Assembly (NCBI RefSeq): GCF_004771275.1
Contig: NZ_RQEV01000012.1
Coordinates: forward strand, 1 to 64,000
Source of the DNA: Leptospira fluminis
GTDB taxonomy: Bacteria > Spirochaetota > Leptospiria > Leptospirales > Leptospiraceae
Direction of reading: 5' to 3'
DNA: 64,000 bases
A program made the position numbers and the translations under genes. The notes beneath the pieces were generated by a model. That model searched no databases, had not been told where the DNA came from, and saw only the letters and a program-made list of their open reading frames with translations. This document shows, one piece after another, positions 8,588 through 19,003 of this stretch; position 1 is the stretch's first letter; the number at the start of each line of letters is the position of its first letter.

Positions 8588-11500
8588 ATGATCTTCAATT
8601 ACTTAAACTCGACGATTTCCAAAAGAATCTTAATCATAGCGCTTTTTATTCTGCTTTGCGTTTTCGGATTCTATTCTTGGCAGCAACTTTCGGTCGAGGC
8701 TTATCCCGATATCGCGGACGTGACGTCTCAGGTGATCACGCAATTCCCCGGTCGGGCCGCGGAGGAAATCGAGGAGCAGATCACCATTCCGTTGGAAAGG
8801 GCGCTGAACGGGACTCCCGGTTTGTCGGTGATGAGGAGCAAAAGTACGTTCGGACTTTCGATCATCACTCTCGTATTTCAGGAGGGAGTGGAGGATTATT
8901 GGTCTCGGCAAAGGATCAAGGAAAGGATAGAAGGGGTGTCTCTTCCTTCCGGCGCAAAACCGGAATTGGATCCGCTTACTTCCCCCATCGGCGAGATTTT
9001 CAGATACACGTTGGAATCGAATTCCAAGGACGTCCGGGAATTGCGCGAACTGCAGAAGTGGTTGGTCATTCCCAAGCTGAAGCAGGTGCCCGGAGTCGCG
9101 GACATCTCCAACTTCGGCGGGATTACCACGCAGTTCCAATTGGAGATCGATCCGAATCGTCTGACCCAATTCGGTGTCTCCCTCTCTCAGGTCATCGATA
9201 CAGTACAAAAAAATAATACGAATTCCGGCGGCAGTCTTCTGAAAATGGGGGATCTAGGATATGTGGTCCGAGGAATCGGCCGGATCCGGTCGCTTTCGGA
9301 TCTCGGGAATATCGTAGTCGAGTCGAACAAAGGAGTTCCCATTTATCTAAAGGATTTGGGGGAACTGAAATACGGTAACCTGGAGAGAAAGGGGATCGCG
9401 GGTAAGGATTCGAATCCCGACGTGGTCTCCGGAATCGTACTCCTGTTAAGATACCAGAACCCCAGCGTAGTGCTGAAGGGGATTCACGAAAAGGTGGCGG
9501 AGCTGAATAACGGCCTGCTTCCGAAGGACGTTAAGCTGGTTCCGTATATGGACCGGACGGATCTCGTAAAGACTACTTTGAGTACTGTGTCCAAAACCTT
9601 AACGGAAGGGATCGCTTTGGTGATCATCGTACTCGTGGTTTTTTTGGGGAATGTGCGGGGAGCGGTACTGGTCGCGATCACGATTCCGGTTTCTCTCCTC
9701 ATCGCTTTTATCCTGATGAACTTCACCAAGATTCCGGCAAACCTTCTTTCCATGGGAGCAATAGACTTCGGCATCATCGTCGACGGGGCCATCGTGATGA
9801 TGGAAAGCGTTTTGAAAGCGAGGGAAGAGGATCCGGATCGGACGCTTACCGTCACGGACATCGCGACGGTGACTGCAGGAGTGGCGAAACCGATTTTCTT
9901 TGCGACGATCATCATTATCACCGCATATTTTCCCCTGTTCGCGTTCGAAAGGATAGAAAAGAAATTATTCACTCCTATGGCCTATACCGTCGGCTATGCG
10001 CTTGCGGGCGCCCTTTTAGTGGCCTTGACTTTGATTCCCGGTCTGGCGTATATCATGTACCGAAAGCCCCAGAAACTCTATCACAACCGATGGCTGGAAA
10101 GACTTTCCGAAAAGTATAAATCCATAATAGAGTCCACTCTCGATTCCCCGAAAAAAGCCTTCCGTTATTTCGGAGGCGCATTGGTTCTGACGATTTTTTT
10201 AGGAATCTTTATCGGAAAGGACTTCCTTCCCGAATTGGACGAGGGATCGATCTGGCTACAGGTACAGCTTCCCCCGGGAATTTCCATCGCGAAGGGTTCC
10301 GAAATGGCGGACGAGTTGCGTCATGAAACCTTGAAATTCGAAGAGGTCTCCCACATGGTGACTCAGCTCGGAAGGAACGACGATGGAACCGACTCTTGGA
10401 CTCCTTCCCATATAGAGGCTTCCATCGGACTGAAACCTTACGATACCTGGAAAAGCGGCAGGATCAAACGCGAACTCATAGGCGAGTTGAGAAAAAAATA
10501 TGCGACTCTTCCCGGATACATCGTCAGTTTTTCCCAGCCTATGATAGATAACGTCAATGATAAGATCGCCGGAGCTCATAGCGAGTTGGTTCTGAAAGTT
10601 TACGGCGAGGATTTTCGGGAAACCAGGGAACTGACGAAGAAGGTGATGGGCCAACTGAGATCCACCCAAGGCGCCTCGGACGTCGGGATCGATCAGGAAC
10701 CTCCTTTGCCTCAAATCCAGGTGCGTATCGACAGGGAAATCGCCGCAAGATACAGTCTAAACGTTTCGGACGTATCGGATCTTGTGGAAGACGCGATCGG
10801 AGGGCAGGCTATCGGCGAACTTTTCATCGGGGAGAAGAGATATGATATCACCGTGCGTTATGCGGAGAGATTCCGAAATACGCCGGAGGCCATCGGAAAC
10901 CTGACCTTAACCGCGCCTAACGGAGCCAAGATCCCGATATTCCAGGTCGCGGAAGTAAAATTGACCACGGGGGAAAGTACGATCACCCGGGAAGGAAATC
11001 GCAGGCACTTGACCGTGAAAGTGAACCTAAGCGGACGGGATCTTTCTTCTTTCGTTAAGGAAGCCAAGGAGAACATAGAGCAAAACGTCCGATTCGATTC
11101 CGAGAAATACCAGATCGTCTGGGGAGGTCAGCTGGAAAACCAGGAAAGGGCCAATAAAAGACTCGCCATCATCGTTCCGTTAGTGATCTCCGTGATGTTC
11201 GTCCTTCTTTATGCCGCGTTCGGAAATTTCAGGCACGCTACTCTCCTTCTTTTGATCGTTCCCGCCGCGTTATTGGGCGGACTTATCGCGCTCATAGTGA
11301 GGGGGATGACCTTGAACGTTTCCAGTTCGGTGGGGTTCATCGCCTTGTTCGGAGTCGCGATCCAGAACGGAGTGATCATGGTTTCGCATCTGAACGAACT
11401 CAAAAGTAAGGGGCTCCCTTTGAAAGATTTGGTGATCCAAGGCGCCACGAGCAGATTAAGGCCGATTTTAATGACGGCAACTGTCGCCGCCTTGGGATTG

Positions 11501-11656
11501 TTACCTGCTTCCCTCGCGACGGGAATCGGAAGCGATGTGCAAAGACCTTTGGCTACCGTGATCGTATACGGATTGTTTACCGCCACCGGGATGACTTTGT
11601 TCATTATCCCTGCCATCTATTACCGTCTGGAGACTGTCTTTCTAGGTAGGAAGTAA
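8588..11656 (+). CDS. Heavy-metal RND efflux pump, CzcA/CusA family
   Basis: This 1022-residue inner-membrane pump has 12 predicted TM segments and two large periplasmic loops (about 33-340 and 560-865). The fourth TM region carries DFGIIVDGAIVMMES (Asp393 and Asp399), the form typical of divalent-cation pumps such as CzcA. The Cu/Ag pumps of the CusA type differ at this place. The protein would export Zn, Co, Cd or Ni by proton antiport together with the adaptor and channel encoded upstream. A short CCGGAA/TTCCGG inverted repeat lies in the 31-bp gap before its ATG. The exact metal is inference from one motif, so the symbol is left out. Confidence 0.93.
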   Translation: MIFNYLNSTISKRILIIALFILLCVFGFYSWQQLSVEAYPDIADVTSQVITQFPGRAAEEIEEQITIPLERALNGTPGLSVMRSKSTFGLSIITLVFQEGVEDYWSRQRIKERIEGVSLPSGAKPELDPLTSPIGEIFRYTLESNSKDVRELRELQKWLVIPKLKQVPGVADISNFGGITTQFQLEIDPNRLTQFGVSLSQVIDTVQKNNTNSGGSLLKMGDLGYVVRGIGRIRSLSDLGNIVVESNKGVPIYLKDLGELKYGNLERKGIAGKDSNPDVVSGIVLLLRYQNPSVVLKGIHEKVAELNNGLLPKDVKLVPYMDRTDLVKTTLSTVSKTLTEGIALVIIVLVVFLGNVRGAVLVAITIPVSLLIAFILMNFTKIPANLLSMGAIDFGIIVDGAIVMMESVLKAREEDPDRTLTVTDIATVTAGVAKPIFFATIIIITAYFPLFAFERIEKKLFTPMAYTVGYALAGALLVALTLIPGLAYIMYRKPQKLYHNRWLERLSEKYKSIIESTLDSPKKAFRYFGGALVLTIFLGIFIGKDFLPELDEGSIWLQVQLPPGISIAKGSEMADELRHETLKFEEVSHMVTQLGRNDDGTDSWTPSHIEASIGLKPYDTWKSGRIKRELIGELRKKYATLPGYIVSFSQPMIDNVNDKIAGAHSELVLKVYGEDFRETRELTKKVMGQLRSTQGASDVGIDQEPPLPQIQVRIDREIAARYSLNVSDVSDLVEDAIGGQAIGELFIGEKRYDITVRYAERFRNTPEAIGNLTLTAPNGAKIPIFQVAEVKLTTGESTITREGNRRHLTVKVNLSGRDLSSFVKEAKENIEQNVRFDSEKYQIVWGGQLENQERANKRLAIIVPLVISVMFVLLYAAFGNFRHATLLLLIVPAALLGGLIALIVRGMTLNVSSSVGFIALFGVAIQNGVIMVSHLNELKSKGLPLKDLVIQGATSRLRPILMTATVAALGLLPASLATGIGSDVQRPLATVIVYGLFTATGMTLFIIPAIYYRLETVFLGRK

Positions 11657-11813
11657 TCCGTAGGCATCTAAAAAAATACTGGTAAACATATGTCTTCTAG
11701 CCTAGACTGCCCGGAACGGCGACCGAATGAACTTCCTAAGCCTTTTTTCCCGGATATGTAAAGTTCGCAAATGAATCCGAGCTTTGGACTCGTGCGGTAG
11801 AGGAGAAGGTTGA

Positions 11814-12317
11814 ATGATCCACCCCATGTATTTACGGGCATTCGGAGAGAACGAGGACGCAAAGCAGTACTTTTTGGAAGGATACAAATTCCAAACGGAA
11901 GGGGATCTAAAGAAGGCCTCTTTTTACTACAGGAAAAGCCTTTCCCTTCGTCCTACCGCCGAGGCCTGGACGTTTCTCGGCTGGGTCTATTCCTTGGCAG
12001 GCAAAACGGAAAAGGCGATCGAATATTGTCACCGCGCCATAGATACGGATCCCAAGCTCGGAAATCCGTACAATGACATAGGCGTCTATCTGATGCAACA
12101 GAAGAAGTTTTTGGACGCGGTTCCCTGGTTACAAAAGGCGAAGTCCGCACCTAGATATGAAGTCCGGATCTATCCGTATTTCAACGAAGGTTGTTGTTGG
12201 GAAAGCCTTGGATACCTGGATCGGGCCAAAAAGGAATTCGAAGCCGCATTGAAAATCGATCCCGATTACGAACCTGCGCTGCTCGGATTGAAAAAATTAA
12301 TGGCAAGGTATAACTGA
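11814..12317 (+). CDS. TPR-repeat protein
   Basis: This 167-residue soluble protein is built of about four tetratricopeptide repeats (for example [20 protein letters not shown] and [20 protein letters not shown]). The start is supported by GGAGAAG upstream of the ATG at 11814. It shares the unusual segment GNPYNDIG and the same overall layout with the TPR protein at 35211-35681, so the two look like paralogues. TPRs bind partner proteins, and the partner is unknown. The preceding 157 bp hold nothing I can identify. Confidence 0.8.
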   Translation: MIHPMYLRAFGENEDAKQYFLEGYKFQTEGDLKKASFYYRKSLSLRPTAEAWTFLGWVYSLAGKTEKAIEYCHRAIDTDPKLGNPYNDIGVYLMQQKKFLDAVPWLQKAKSAPRYEVRIYPYFNEGCCWESLGYLDRAKKEFEAALKIDPDYEPALLGLKKLMARYN

Positions 12318-12361
12318 AATCCAGCGGAGAAAATTCCTTTACAAGATTTTTTCGGTCTAAA

Positions 12362-12379
12362 TAGTAAGATATCTAACTA
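12362..12379. promoter_or_regulatory. MarR-type palindromic operator candidate
   Basis: TAGTAAGAT followed directly by ATCTAACTA forms an 18-bp inverted repeat with one mismatched pair, the size and symmetry bound by MarR dimers. It ends 14 bp before the ATG of the hydratase gene, and a MarR gene lies just downstream of that gene. Functional assignment is inference. Confidence 0.45.
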
Positions 12380-12393
12380 AATGGGGGGTGGCG

Positions 12394-13164
12394 ATGGATT
12401 CCATTCGATTTGCGGTCGAGGACAGCATAGGGAGAATCGGACTAAATACCGATGAAAGGAATAGCTTTACCTTGGCGGAGTTCCGTAAGCTAGAGGAAGT
12501 TCTGGACGGCGCGGCAAAATCCAAGTTGAGTGCACTCGTGATCGCTAGCGATCGGGAAGGTGTCTTTTCCCAAGGTTTGAACCTTTCGGAATTGAGTTCG
12601 GAGGAGAGTCGCAAGGATTTGTCCCCATTTCTAAATCATTTTTTCGGAATATTGGAAAAGATTTATTTTTTTCCTTCACCCGTTATCGCCGAAGTCGGAG
12701 GACATGCGATAGGGTACGGTGCGATGATCGCGATTGCCAGCGATTTTCGCATGGGACTCCCGAATCTTAGGATGGGGCTTCCCGAAGTCAAGATCGGAAT
12801 TCGAGTCCCGGCTTCCGTTGCTCGGATGCTTGCGAATATCGTAGGCTGGAAGGAGACGGAGCAGCATATCATTTCCGGGGAAATGTACAAAGGTTCGGAA
12901 GCGTTAGAGATCGGTTTGTTGGACGAAGTCTACCAGACGCCCTCGGAACTGAAAATAGCGTCCTCCAAATTGGCCAAGAAACTCTCCAAAAATTCCCGCT
13001 CCGCGGTGGGAGCTTCCAAGGAAGGAATGAGGTATCTGAATCGGGAACTTGCGGAGATATTGAAATATGATAAGGAAAAAACCAAGGAAAGCCTTAAGAC
13101 TCCCGACGCGCACGAAGGAGTAGCGGCTTCATTGGCGGGAAGAAGAGCCGAGTTCGAAAAATAG
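12394..13164 (+). CDS. Enoyl-CoA hydratase/isomerase family protein
   Basis: This crotonase-fold protein has about 256 residues. It shows the oxyanion-hole and CoA-binding pattern: ALVIASDREGVFSQGLNLSEL near residue 48 and VIAEVGGHAIGYGAMIAIASDF near 98, followed by LPEVKIGIRVP, where the second catalytic Glu is expected. The ATG at 12394 has GGGGGG at the right distance. A GTG two codons upstream is also open. The exact acyl-CoA substrate is not visible. A MarR-like palindrome sits at the promoter, and a MarR gene is convergent 2 bp downstream, suggesting control of a fatty-acid or aromatic acyl-CoA step. Confidence 0.85.
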   Translation: MDSIRFAVEDSIGRIGLNTDERNSFTLAEFRKLEEVLDGAAKSKLSALVIASDREGVFSQGLNLSELSSEESRKDLSPFLNHFFGILEKIYFFPSPVIAEVGGHAIGYGAMIAIASDFRMGLPNLRMGLPEVKIGIRVPASVARMLANIVGWKETEQHIISGEMYKGSEALEIGLLDEVYQTPSELKIASSKLAKKLSKNSRSAVGASKEGMRYLNRELAEILKYDKEKTKESLKTPDAHEGVAASLAGRRAEFEK

Positions 13165-13166
13165 GC

Positions 13167-13619
13167 TTAGATGTTCCGGGAATTTCTGAGATGAGTATAG
13201 ATTTTTTCTAATAAATCAAAGAGTTGTTCGGACTCTTGCGGATTTAAGCCCCAAAGTTTCAGTGAGAGAACGCGCGACCCTATTTTGGACGCGGTTCTCT
13301 TGAGAGATTTGCCTTTTCTGGTAAGTTCTATGTTCGTCTCTCTTTTGTCCTCTTCCGAAGAGTATCTTTTTACCAGACCTAACTCTTCCAATTTGCCGAC
13401 TAGCACGGTGACGGTGGGTTTTTTTCTATGGATCGCTCTGGCGATCAAGGACATATTCGTCTTCTGCTTTCGAAGTAGAAAGGTCAGGATTTCGAAATGA
13501 GACGCGGAAAGACTTTGTAAATCCTCCACTTCCTTTAAGCCCTTCTCGATTTCGTTGTTCAGAAATTCCGCGAGGCGAGGAAGATATTTGACGGAATGAA
13601 ACCTTCCCGAGGAGGACAT
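13167..13619 (-). CDS. MarR-family transcriptional regulator
   Basis: This 150-residue regulator has a winged helix-turn-helix at about 40-110. LSASHFEILTFLLRKQ, the recognition region KPTVTVLVGKLEELGLVKR and the wing sequence SSEEDKRETNIELTRKG are all standard for MarR. The family binds short palindromes as a dimer and is released by small phenolic or acyl ligands. It is convergent with the hydratase gene (2-bp gap), whose start region carries a fitting palindrome at 12362-12379. It also lies 43 bp after the sugar-phosphate transferase gene on the same strand. Confidence 0.9.
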   Translation of the reverse strand: MSSSGRFHSVKYLPRLAEFLNNEIEKGLKEVEDLQSLSASHFEILTFLLRKQKTNMSLIARAIHRKKPTVTVLVGKLEELGLVKRYSSEEDKRETNIELTRKGKSLKRTASKIGSRVLSLKLWGLNPQESEQLFDLLEKIYTHLRNSRNI

Positions 13620-13662
13620 GACTCCGAGAGGATTTTATTCCGCCCTAAGTTCGTCAAGTGAT

Positions 13663-14679
13663 CTACGGATTCTTCTCGAAAAGGGGAGCTTTAGATACGG
13701 ATCTTCTGAAATACGAATACGCCGCGGAATACAAAACCAGTGAGACAAAAAAGGACCAGTATCTCGGAAGATAAGCCCAAGCAAGGAGAGCGGGAATGTT
13801 CGCAAGAGTAAATAGGAGCGCGACCCATCCTTTGCGGTGGGTGCGGACCGCAAAAAGCTGGTACAAATGAATGCGATGGGCTTGGAAAATATTCTCCTTT
13901 TTTTTCAGCCTAACGAAGATCGTAAGTAAGCCGTCCGTAAAAAATACGGGGGCCAAGAAGAACAAATCGGAAACTTCGAACGGCTTCTTGCCTTGGACGT
14001 AGAAGGGAAGTGCACCCAGAGCAAAGCCTAAAAATAGGGAACCGGAATCTCCTAAAAACAATTTCGCCTTGGGAAGATTCCACGCCAAAAAGCCGAACAA
14101 TGCGGCAAAGATGGATAGATAAGAAAAGGGTAAATCGTTACCGGTCAAGAGGATCGTCGCAAAGGCGGTAAATACGAGATTGGATACGAGGTAGGTGTCC
14201 AAACCGTCCATAAAATTGCAGAGGTTCACGAAAAACAGAAGGTAAAGAGAAATGAGCGCGATCTCTCCGTAACCTCCGGGCGAAACTCCTAGGTCCATTC
14301 CGAACAAAGAGATCCGGAACGGAGCCAAGCCGATCCAAGCGACCAGGAATACGAACTCAGCCCCGAAGCGCAAATACGGGCTTAAGCCCTTTACGTCGTC
14401 CCCGAATCCGACCAAAAAAAAGAAAAAGACTCCCGTCCACCAATGCAGGGGAAATTCGGAACGGCCGAAATAGCTCCATACGATTAGAATCAGGCTGGAA
14501 GAAAAAAAGATCCAGATCCCTCCCGATTTTTTGGTCGCGGCCTGGTGCATGCTACGTTCGTTCGGAATGTCCGAAATCGAAATCCGTTTCGAACCTATAT
14601 AAAGTCTGCATAGACCTAAGGAGAGTAAAAAAGTCGCGGAATAATAGACCAGAAGTTCCGTAGAAACGTGCATCGACAA
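13663..14679 (-). CDS. MraY/WecA-type polyprenyl-phosphate sugar-1-phosphate transferase
   Basis: This 338-residue integral membrane protein has about ten TM segments and the family's cytoplasmic motifs: GFGDDVKGLSPYLRFGAE (metal and substrate acidic pair), NLCNFMDGLDTYL and LFLGDSGSLFLGFALG. Such enzymes move a sugar-1-phosphate from a UDP-sugar to undecaprenyl phosphate on the inner face of the membrane, starting O-antigen or other envelope glycans. It is closer to WecA/TagO than to MraY in length and motifs. The sugar is unknown. It is transcribed divergently from dapA with about 130 bp between the starts. Confidence 0.87.
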   Translation of the reverse strand: MSMHVSTELLVYYSATFLLSLGLCRLYIGSKRISISDIPNERSMHQAATKKSGGIWIFFSSSLILIVWSYFGRSEFPLHWWTGVFFFFLVGFGDDVKGLSPYLRFGAEFVFLVAWIGLAPFRISLFGMDLGVSPGGYGEIALISLYLLFFVNLCNFMDGLDTYLVSNLVFTAFATILLTGNDLPFSYLSIFAALFGFLAWNLPKAKLFLGDSGSLFLGFALGALPFYVQGKKPFEVSDLFFLAPVFFTDGLLTIFVRLKKKENIFQAHRIHLYQLFAVRTHRKGWVALLFTLANIPALLAWAYLPRYWSFFVSLVLYSAAYSYFRRSVSKAPLFEKNP

Positions 14680-14808
14680 ACCCAGAATTGCGACGGACGG
14701 ACTCCAGGCAACTCGGAATCCTGTTCCTAAACCGGGGAAGCTGCGCGGAAGGGAAATCCGAGGGTATTTTTATTGCCAAATCCTCCCGGGCTAAGGAATT
14801 TACAAATT

Positions 14809-15693
14809 ATGTTTCAAGGCGTTTATACGGCCATCATCACCCCTTTTCGAAACGGAAAAATAGATTACGACGCTTATTTTTCACTCTTGGAAAAGCAGAT
14901 ATTGGGAGGCGTGAGCGGCGTGGTACCTTGCGGAACGACCGGGGAGTCGCCGACTCTATCCCACGAAGAGCATGCGGAACTCATTCGGGAGACTGTCCGG
15001 ACTGTCGATAAGAGGATCCAGGTCGTGGCTGGAACCGGATCCAATTCTACGAGAGAGGCGGTGGAACTGACGGAAGCCGCTTGCAAGGACGGGGTGGACG
15101 GGATCCTGCAAGTGAATCCCTATTACAATAAACCCACCCAAGAAGGAATGTTTCTGCATTTTAAGGAAGTCGCCGATCATTCTTCCGTGCCGATCATGCT
15201 GTACAATATTCCGGGACGCACCGGTGTGAATCTTTTGCCCGAGACGGTTCTTAGGCTTTCGGAGCACCCGCGTATCCGATCCATGAAAGAGGCGACGGGA
15301 GATCTGGGCCAGATGTCCAAGTTGATTTCCCTTGTCGGAGACAAGATGACCGTGCTTTCCGGAGACGATAACCTTACCCTTCCTCTTTTAGCGGTCGGCG
15401 GAGTCGGAGTGGTTTCCGTGATTTCGAACTTATTTCCATCCAGCCTGGTTCGGTTGGTGGATTGCTTCCGTAAAGGAGACCTAACGACCGCTAGACGTAT
15501 CCATTACGATTTTTTGGATTTGTTCGCATTGGCATTTACGGAAACGAATCCGATTCCGATCAAGGCTGCCATGAGCTGGCAAGGACATTGCAGTCCGGAG
15601 ATCCGTCTTCCGCTGACTCCGCTGTCCCAAAATGCCGCGGCGGAAAAATTGAAAAAGACCGTCGCCGCCTTGATCGAGAAAGGTTATAATTAA
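14809..15693 (+). CDS. dapA: 4-hydroxy-tetrahydrodipicolinate synthase
   Basis: This 294-residue TIM-barrel aldolase condenses pyruvate with aspartate semialdehyde, the first committed step to diaminopimelate and lysine. It starts [13 protein letters not shown], shows [11 protein letters not shown] near residue 43, LYNIPGRTG with the catalytic Tyr, and the Schiff-base Lys160 in SMKEATGD. The ATG at 14809 matches the usual family N terminus. An upstream TTG at 14773 is open but not needed. It is the first gene of the long rightward run and lies 10 bp before dapB. Confidence 0.97.
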   Translation: MFQGVYTAIITPFRNGKIDYDAYFSLLEKQILGGVSGVVPCGTTGESPTLSHEEHAELIRETVRTVDKRIQVVAGTGSNSTREAVELTEAACKDGVDGILQVNPYYNKPTQEGMFLHFKEVADHSSVPIMLYNIPGRTGVNLLPETVLRLSEHPRIRSMKEATGDLGQMSKLISLVGDKMTVLSGDDNLTLPLLAVGGVGVVSVISNLFPSSLVRLVDCFRKGDLTTARRIHYDFLDLFALAFTETNPIPIKAAMSWQGHCSPEIRLPLTPLSQNAAAEKLKKTVAALIEKGYN

Positions 15694-15703
15694 GGGGAAA
15701 TTC

Positions 15704-16510
15704 TTGGCGGGAAAAAATCGAATCGCGGTAATCGGGGCCTCTGGCCGAATGGGGAAGGCTATCATTCAGGTGCTTTCCCAGTCCAAAGAATCCGAACTTT
15801 CGGCCGCAGTGGTCGGAAAAGAGTCGGTGTGTCTTGGGTTGGATGCCGGTTTAAATTCCGGATTGAAGCCGAACGGGATCCTCTTCACGAGCGATTTGGA
15901 GAAGGCGATTTCGGAGGCGGATACGATCATCGATTTTTCCCTCCGTGAAGTTTTACAGGAAGTCCTGCGCGTCTGCGTTGCGGCGGGAAAACCGGCCGTC
16001 GTGGGGACGACCGGGATCACCGCAGAACATAAGAAATTACTGATGGATGCCTCTTCTAAAATTCCGATCGTCTACTCCCCTAACATGTCCGTGGGAGTGA
16101 ACCTTCTTTTCAAGCTGACGGAAATCGCGGCTAGGGTAATGGGAGATTTGGCGGATATAGAAATCCAGGACATACACCATCGTCACAAGAAGGACTCCCC
16201 CTCGGGAACCGCCGAAAAACTGAAGGCGATTCTTTTGGAAACCCTGGGAAGATCCGAATCCGACGTGATCCACGGTCGACACGGGATTTTACCGGAAAGG
16301 GATCCGAAAGAGATCGCGATCCATTCTTTTCGGGCCGGGGAAGTGATCGGAGACCATACCGTCTTTTTCTTCACCCCGGAGGAAAGGATAGAGATTTCCC
16401 ATAAAGCCCAGGACAGAAAGACGTTTGCGGTAGGTTCCGTACGGGCGGCGGAGTTCTTAGTGGGAAGAAAAAACGGTCTGTACGACATGTTTTCCGTGTT
16501 GGGCATCTAA
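15704..16510 (+). CDS. dapB: 4-hydroxy-tetrahydrodipicolinate reductase
   Basis: This 268-residue enzyme reduces the DapA product with NAD(P)H. It has the Rossmann motif [12 protein letters not shown] at the N terminus, the GTTGIT motif near residue 103, and the signature [20 protein letters not shown] with the catalytic His pair and Lys. The start is a TTG preceded by AGGGGA, one of many TTG starts in this window. It is directly downstream of dapA and clearly in the same operon. Confidence 0.97.
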   Translation: MAGKNRIAVIGASGRMGKAIIQVLSQSKESELSAAVVGKESVCLGLDAGLNSGLKPNGILFTSDLEKAISEADTIIDFSLREVLQEVLRVCVAAGKPAVVGTTGITAEHKKLLMDASSKIPIVYSPNMSVGVNLLFKLTEIAARVMGDLADIEIQDIHHRHKKDSPSGTAEKLKAILLETLGRSESDVIHGRHGILPERDPKEIAIHSFRAGEVIGDHTVFFFTPEERIEISHKAQDRKTFAVGSVRAAEFLVGRKNGLYDMFSVLGI

Positions 16511-16523
16511 GGAAAAAAGGACG

Positions 16524-17348
16524 ATGGGGTTCTTTAAGAATATTACCCTTTTTCAAAACGATCGGTTCGGGATCAACGTCATCCTGGACATACTGATCGT
16601 AAGTTTCCTGATCTATCAATTTTATGCGACCATTCGCCGGACCAGAGGCGTCCAGCTATTGTTGGGAATCGGACTGATCTGGTTATTGGGAATCTTTGCC
16701 CAATACGCCGAGTTCGAACTTTTGGACTGGATCATAGATAATATACGTCCCGCGCTCGTATTCGCCATCATCGTCTTATTGCAACCGGAACTTCGTAAGA
16801 TCACCGGAGACATGGCCAGGTTGAAGTTCTTTCGTCCCTTTCTTTTAAAAACGGTTACGGATCTGGACGAAATCGTGGAAGCGGCCAAAATCATGGCCAA
16901 GAATAAAACCGGTTCAATCATCGCCATCGTCCGGGAGCACAGTCTGAAGGAAATTACGGAACAATCGGTCCAGTTGGATGCGATCCTCTCGACGAGTTTG
17001 CTGCTTACCATCTTTAAAAAGAATACGGCCCTTCACGACGGCGCGGTGATCATAGAGCAGAACAGGATCGCCTGCGCCGGAGCGTTTTTGCCCATGGCCC
17101 AGAATATGGACGATGCCAGAATGGGTGCAAGGCATAGGGCGGCGCTCGGAATCGCGGAGGAATCCGACGCCGTGGTCGTGGTGACTTCCGAGGAAACGGG
17201 CGAGATTTCCGTCTGCCACGACGGAGAAATGATCCATCCGGTCAAACCCATAGAGTTGAAGAATCTGTTGAATACGATTCTTCACGAAAAGAAATCCGGT
17301 CCGGAAAAGAAAGGGGAAGGGGACGAAAAGGAGGAACAGAGTGATTAA
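16524..17348 (+). CDS. cdaA: Diadenylate cyclase, membrane-bound c-di-AMP synthase
   Basis: This 274-residue CdaA/DacA-type enzyme has three TM segments in the first 90 residues and a DAC domain at about 100-245 with the catalytic DGA motif ([10 protein letters not shown]) and the RHR motif ([24 protein letters not shown]). It joins two ATP into c-di-AMP, a second messenger for osmolyte and cell-wall control. A charged Lys/Glu tail ends the protein. Its end overlaps the start of cdaR by 8 bp, the classic cdaA-cdaR pairing. Here glmM does not follow. Confidence 0.95.
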   Translation: MGFFKNITLFQNDRFGINVILDILIVSFLIYQFYATIRRTRGVQLLLGIGLIWLLGIFAQYAEFELLDWIIDNIRPALVFAIIVLLQPELRKITGDMARLKFFRPFLLKTVTDLDEIVEAAKIMAKNKTGSIIAIVREHSLKEITEQSVQLDAILSTSLLLTIFKKNTALHDGAVIIEQNRIACAGAFLPMAQNMDDARMGARHRAALGIAEESDAVVVVTSEETGEISVCHDGEMIHPVKPIELKNLLNTILHEKKSGPEKKGEGDEKEEQSD

Positions 17349-18386
17349 GGCCCTCCTAAATAACTGGCAAGCTAAGTTAGGCTCCCTGGTCCTTGCGATC
17401 GTATTTTACATCAATCTTCAGAATTCCAAGATCCTCGTACGGGAAGTGAATATTAAGATCGATTACCCGAAACTCTCCGGAGGGATGGCGATCTCAAAGG
17501 GATCCGATACCACATTCCCGGTCAAGGTGGAAGGGGTTCGCGACTACGTGAACTTTTACTCTCCGTCTCTAAAGGCTTATATTTCCGCGGCGGACCTTCA
17601 TCCGGGGGAAAACCTCGTGAACGTGGTCCGCATCGGAGGAGTTCCTGCCGGACTCCGGGTCACCCGCTTGAAAGACAAGGTCAAGATCGTAGTCGATTCC
17701 AGCATCACGAGAAACCTTCCTTTAGAAGTGAAATTCTCCGGGGATCCGCCCAAGGATTACGTCAAGTCCTCGCATTTTATCTCTCCGACCAATCTCGCCG
17801 TGGTCGGGAGCCACGCCCATTTGGAGAAAATCGGGAGAATTTCCCTTCCGTCCATTTCCCTAAAGGACAAAACCGAATCTTTTACGACAAAACAAAAACT
17901 TCCCGAACTTCCTTCCGGAGTCCGTTATCGGGATAACGTAAAGGAAGTCTCGGTCCGCGTGAACATCATCGCGATCTCCTCCACGCCGGGAGAAAGCATA
18001 GTACTGGGAGTTCCGATCAAATGCCAGACTTTGGATAAAAGTCTGGAGGCGGAATTTTCCGAGCAGGAAATTTCCGTAAAACTACAGTCAAAAACTCCTT
18101 TGAGAAGTATCCAGATCATTAAGGGTCTGTCGGCTACGGTCGCCTGCACCCACAGATACGACCCGAAGGCGAAAAAACTTTTGCCAGATAGCAAGCCGGT
18201 CATGGCCAAAGTTCGTTTAACGAAAGCGCCTTCCTTGAAATCCGTGGACATACAGAGTTTCTTTCCGGACAGGATCTCCATTTTGTATCGGATCCGGCCG
18301 GACCTAGACGGAGAGGCAGGAGAGGAGCCTACGGAAGGCGAGGCGGAACAGAATTCGGAAGAACCTCTGCCGGAGCCCGAGGAAGA

Positions 18387-18390
<4 letters not shown>
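17341..18390 (+). CDS. cdaR: YbbR-like regulator of diadenylate cyclase
   Basis: This 349-residue protein has one N-terminal TM anchor ([19 protein letters not shown]) and an extracytoplasmic part made of YbbR-type beta repeats (for example [19 protein letters not shown] and VPIKCQTL). The last 30 residues are acidic and repetitive (Glu/Pro). In Firmicutes CdaR binds and tunes CdaA at the membrane. The start is GTG, overlapping cdaA by 8 bp, and its end overlaps acpS by 4 bp, so the three are translationally coupled. Confidence 0.87.
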
Positions 18391-18767
<377 letters not shown>

Positions 18768-18771
18768 ACGT

Positions 18772-18993
18772 ATGGTCTCCGAGTCTTTCAAGGAAACTCT
18801 TCGCCTGTATAACGAAGGTCTACAGCTTTACAAGACCAGAAAGTTCACGGATGCCTTAGGGCTGTTCAAAAAAGCTCTGGAAATCACCCCCGGAGACGGA
18901 CCGTCCAAAAAATACATAGGCCGCTGCGAGGCTTTTATCGCGCAACCTCCTCCCGAAGATTGGGACGGAGTCTTTGAAATGAAAACGAAATAA
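18772..18993 (+). CDS. Small TPR protein
   Basis: This 73-residue protein has about one and a half TPR units (LRLYNEGLQLYKTRKFTDAL, then ALEITPGDGPSKKYIGRCEA) and ends PPPEDWDGVFEMKTK. The ending resembles the tail found after TPRs next to adenylate cyclases in Leptospira, but no cyclase is adjacent here. The ribosome site AAGGAG precedes the ATG. It lies between acpS and the bactofilin gene in the same transcription unit. Its partner is unknown. Confidence 0.8.
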   Translation: MVSESFKETLRLYNEGLQLYKTRKFTDALGLFKKALEITPGDGPSKKYIGRCEAFIAQPPPEDWDGVFEMKTK

Positions 18994-19003
18994 CCTCGGT
19001 ATC

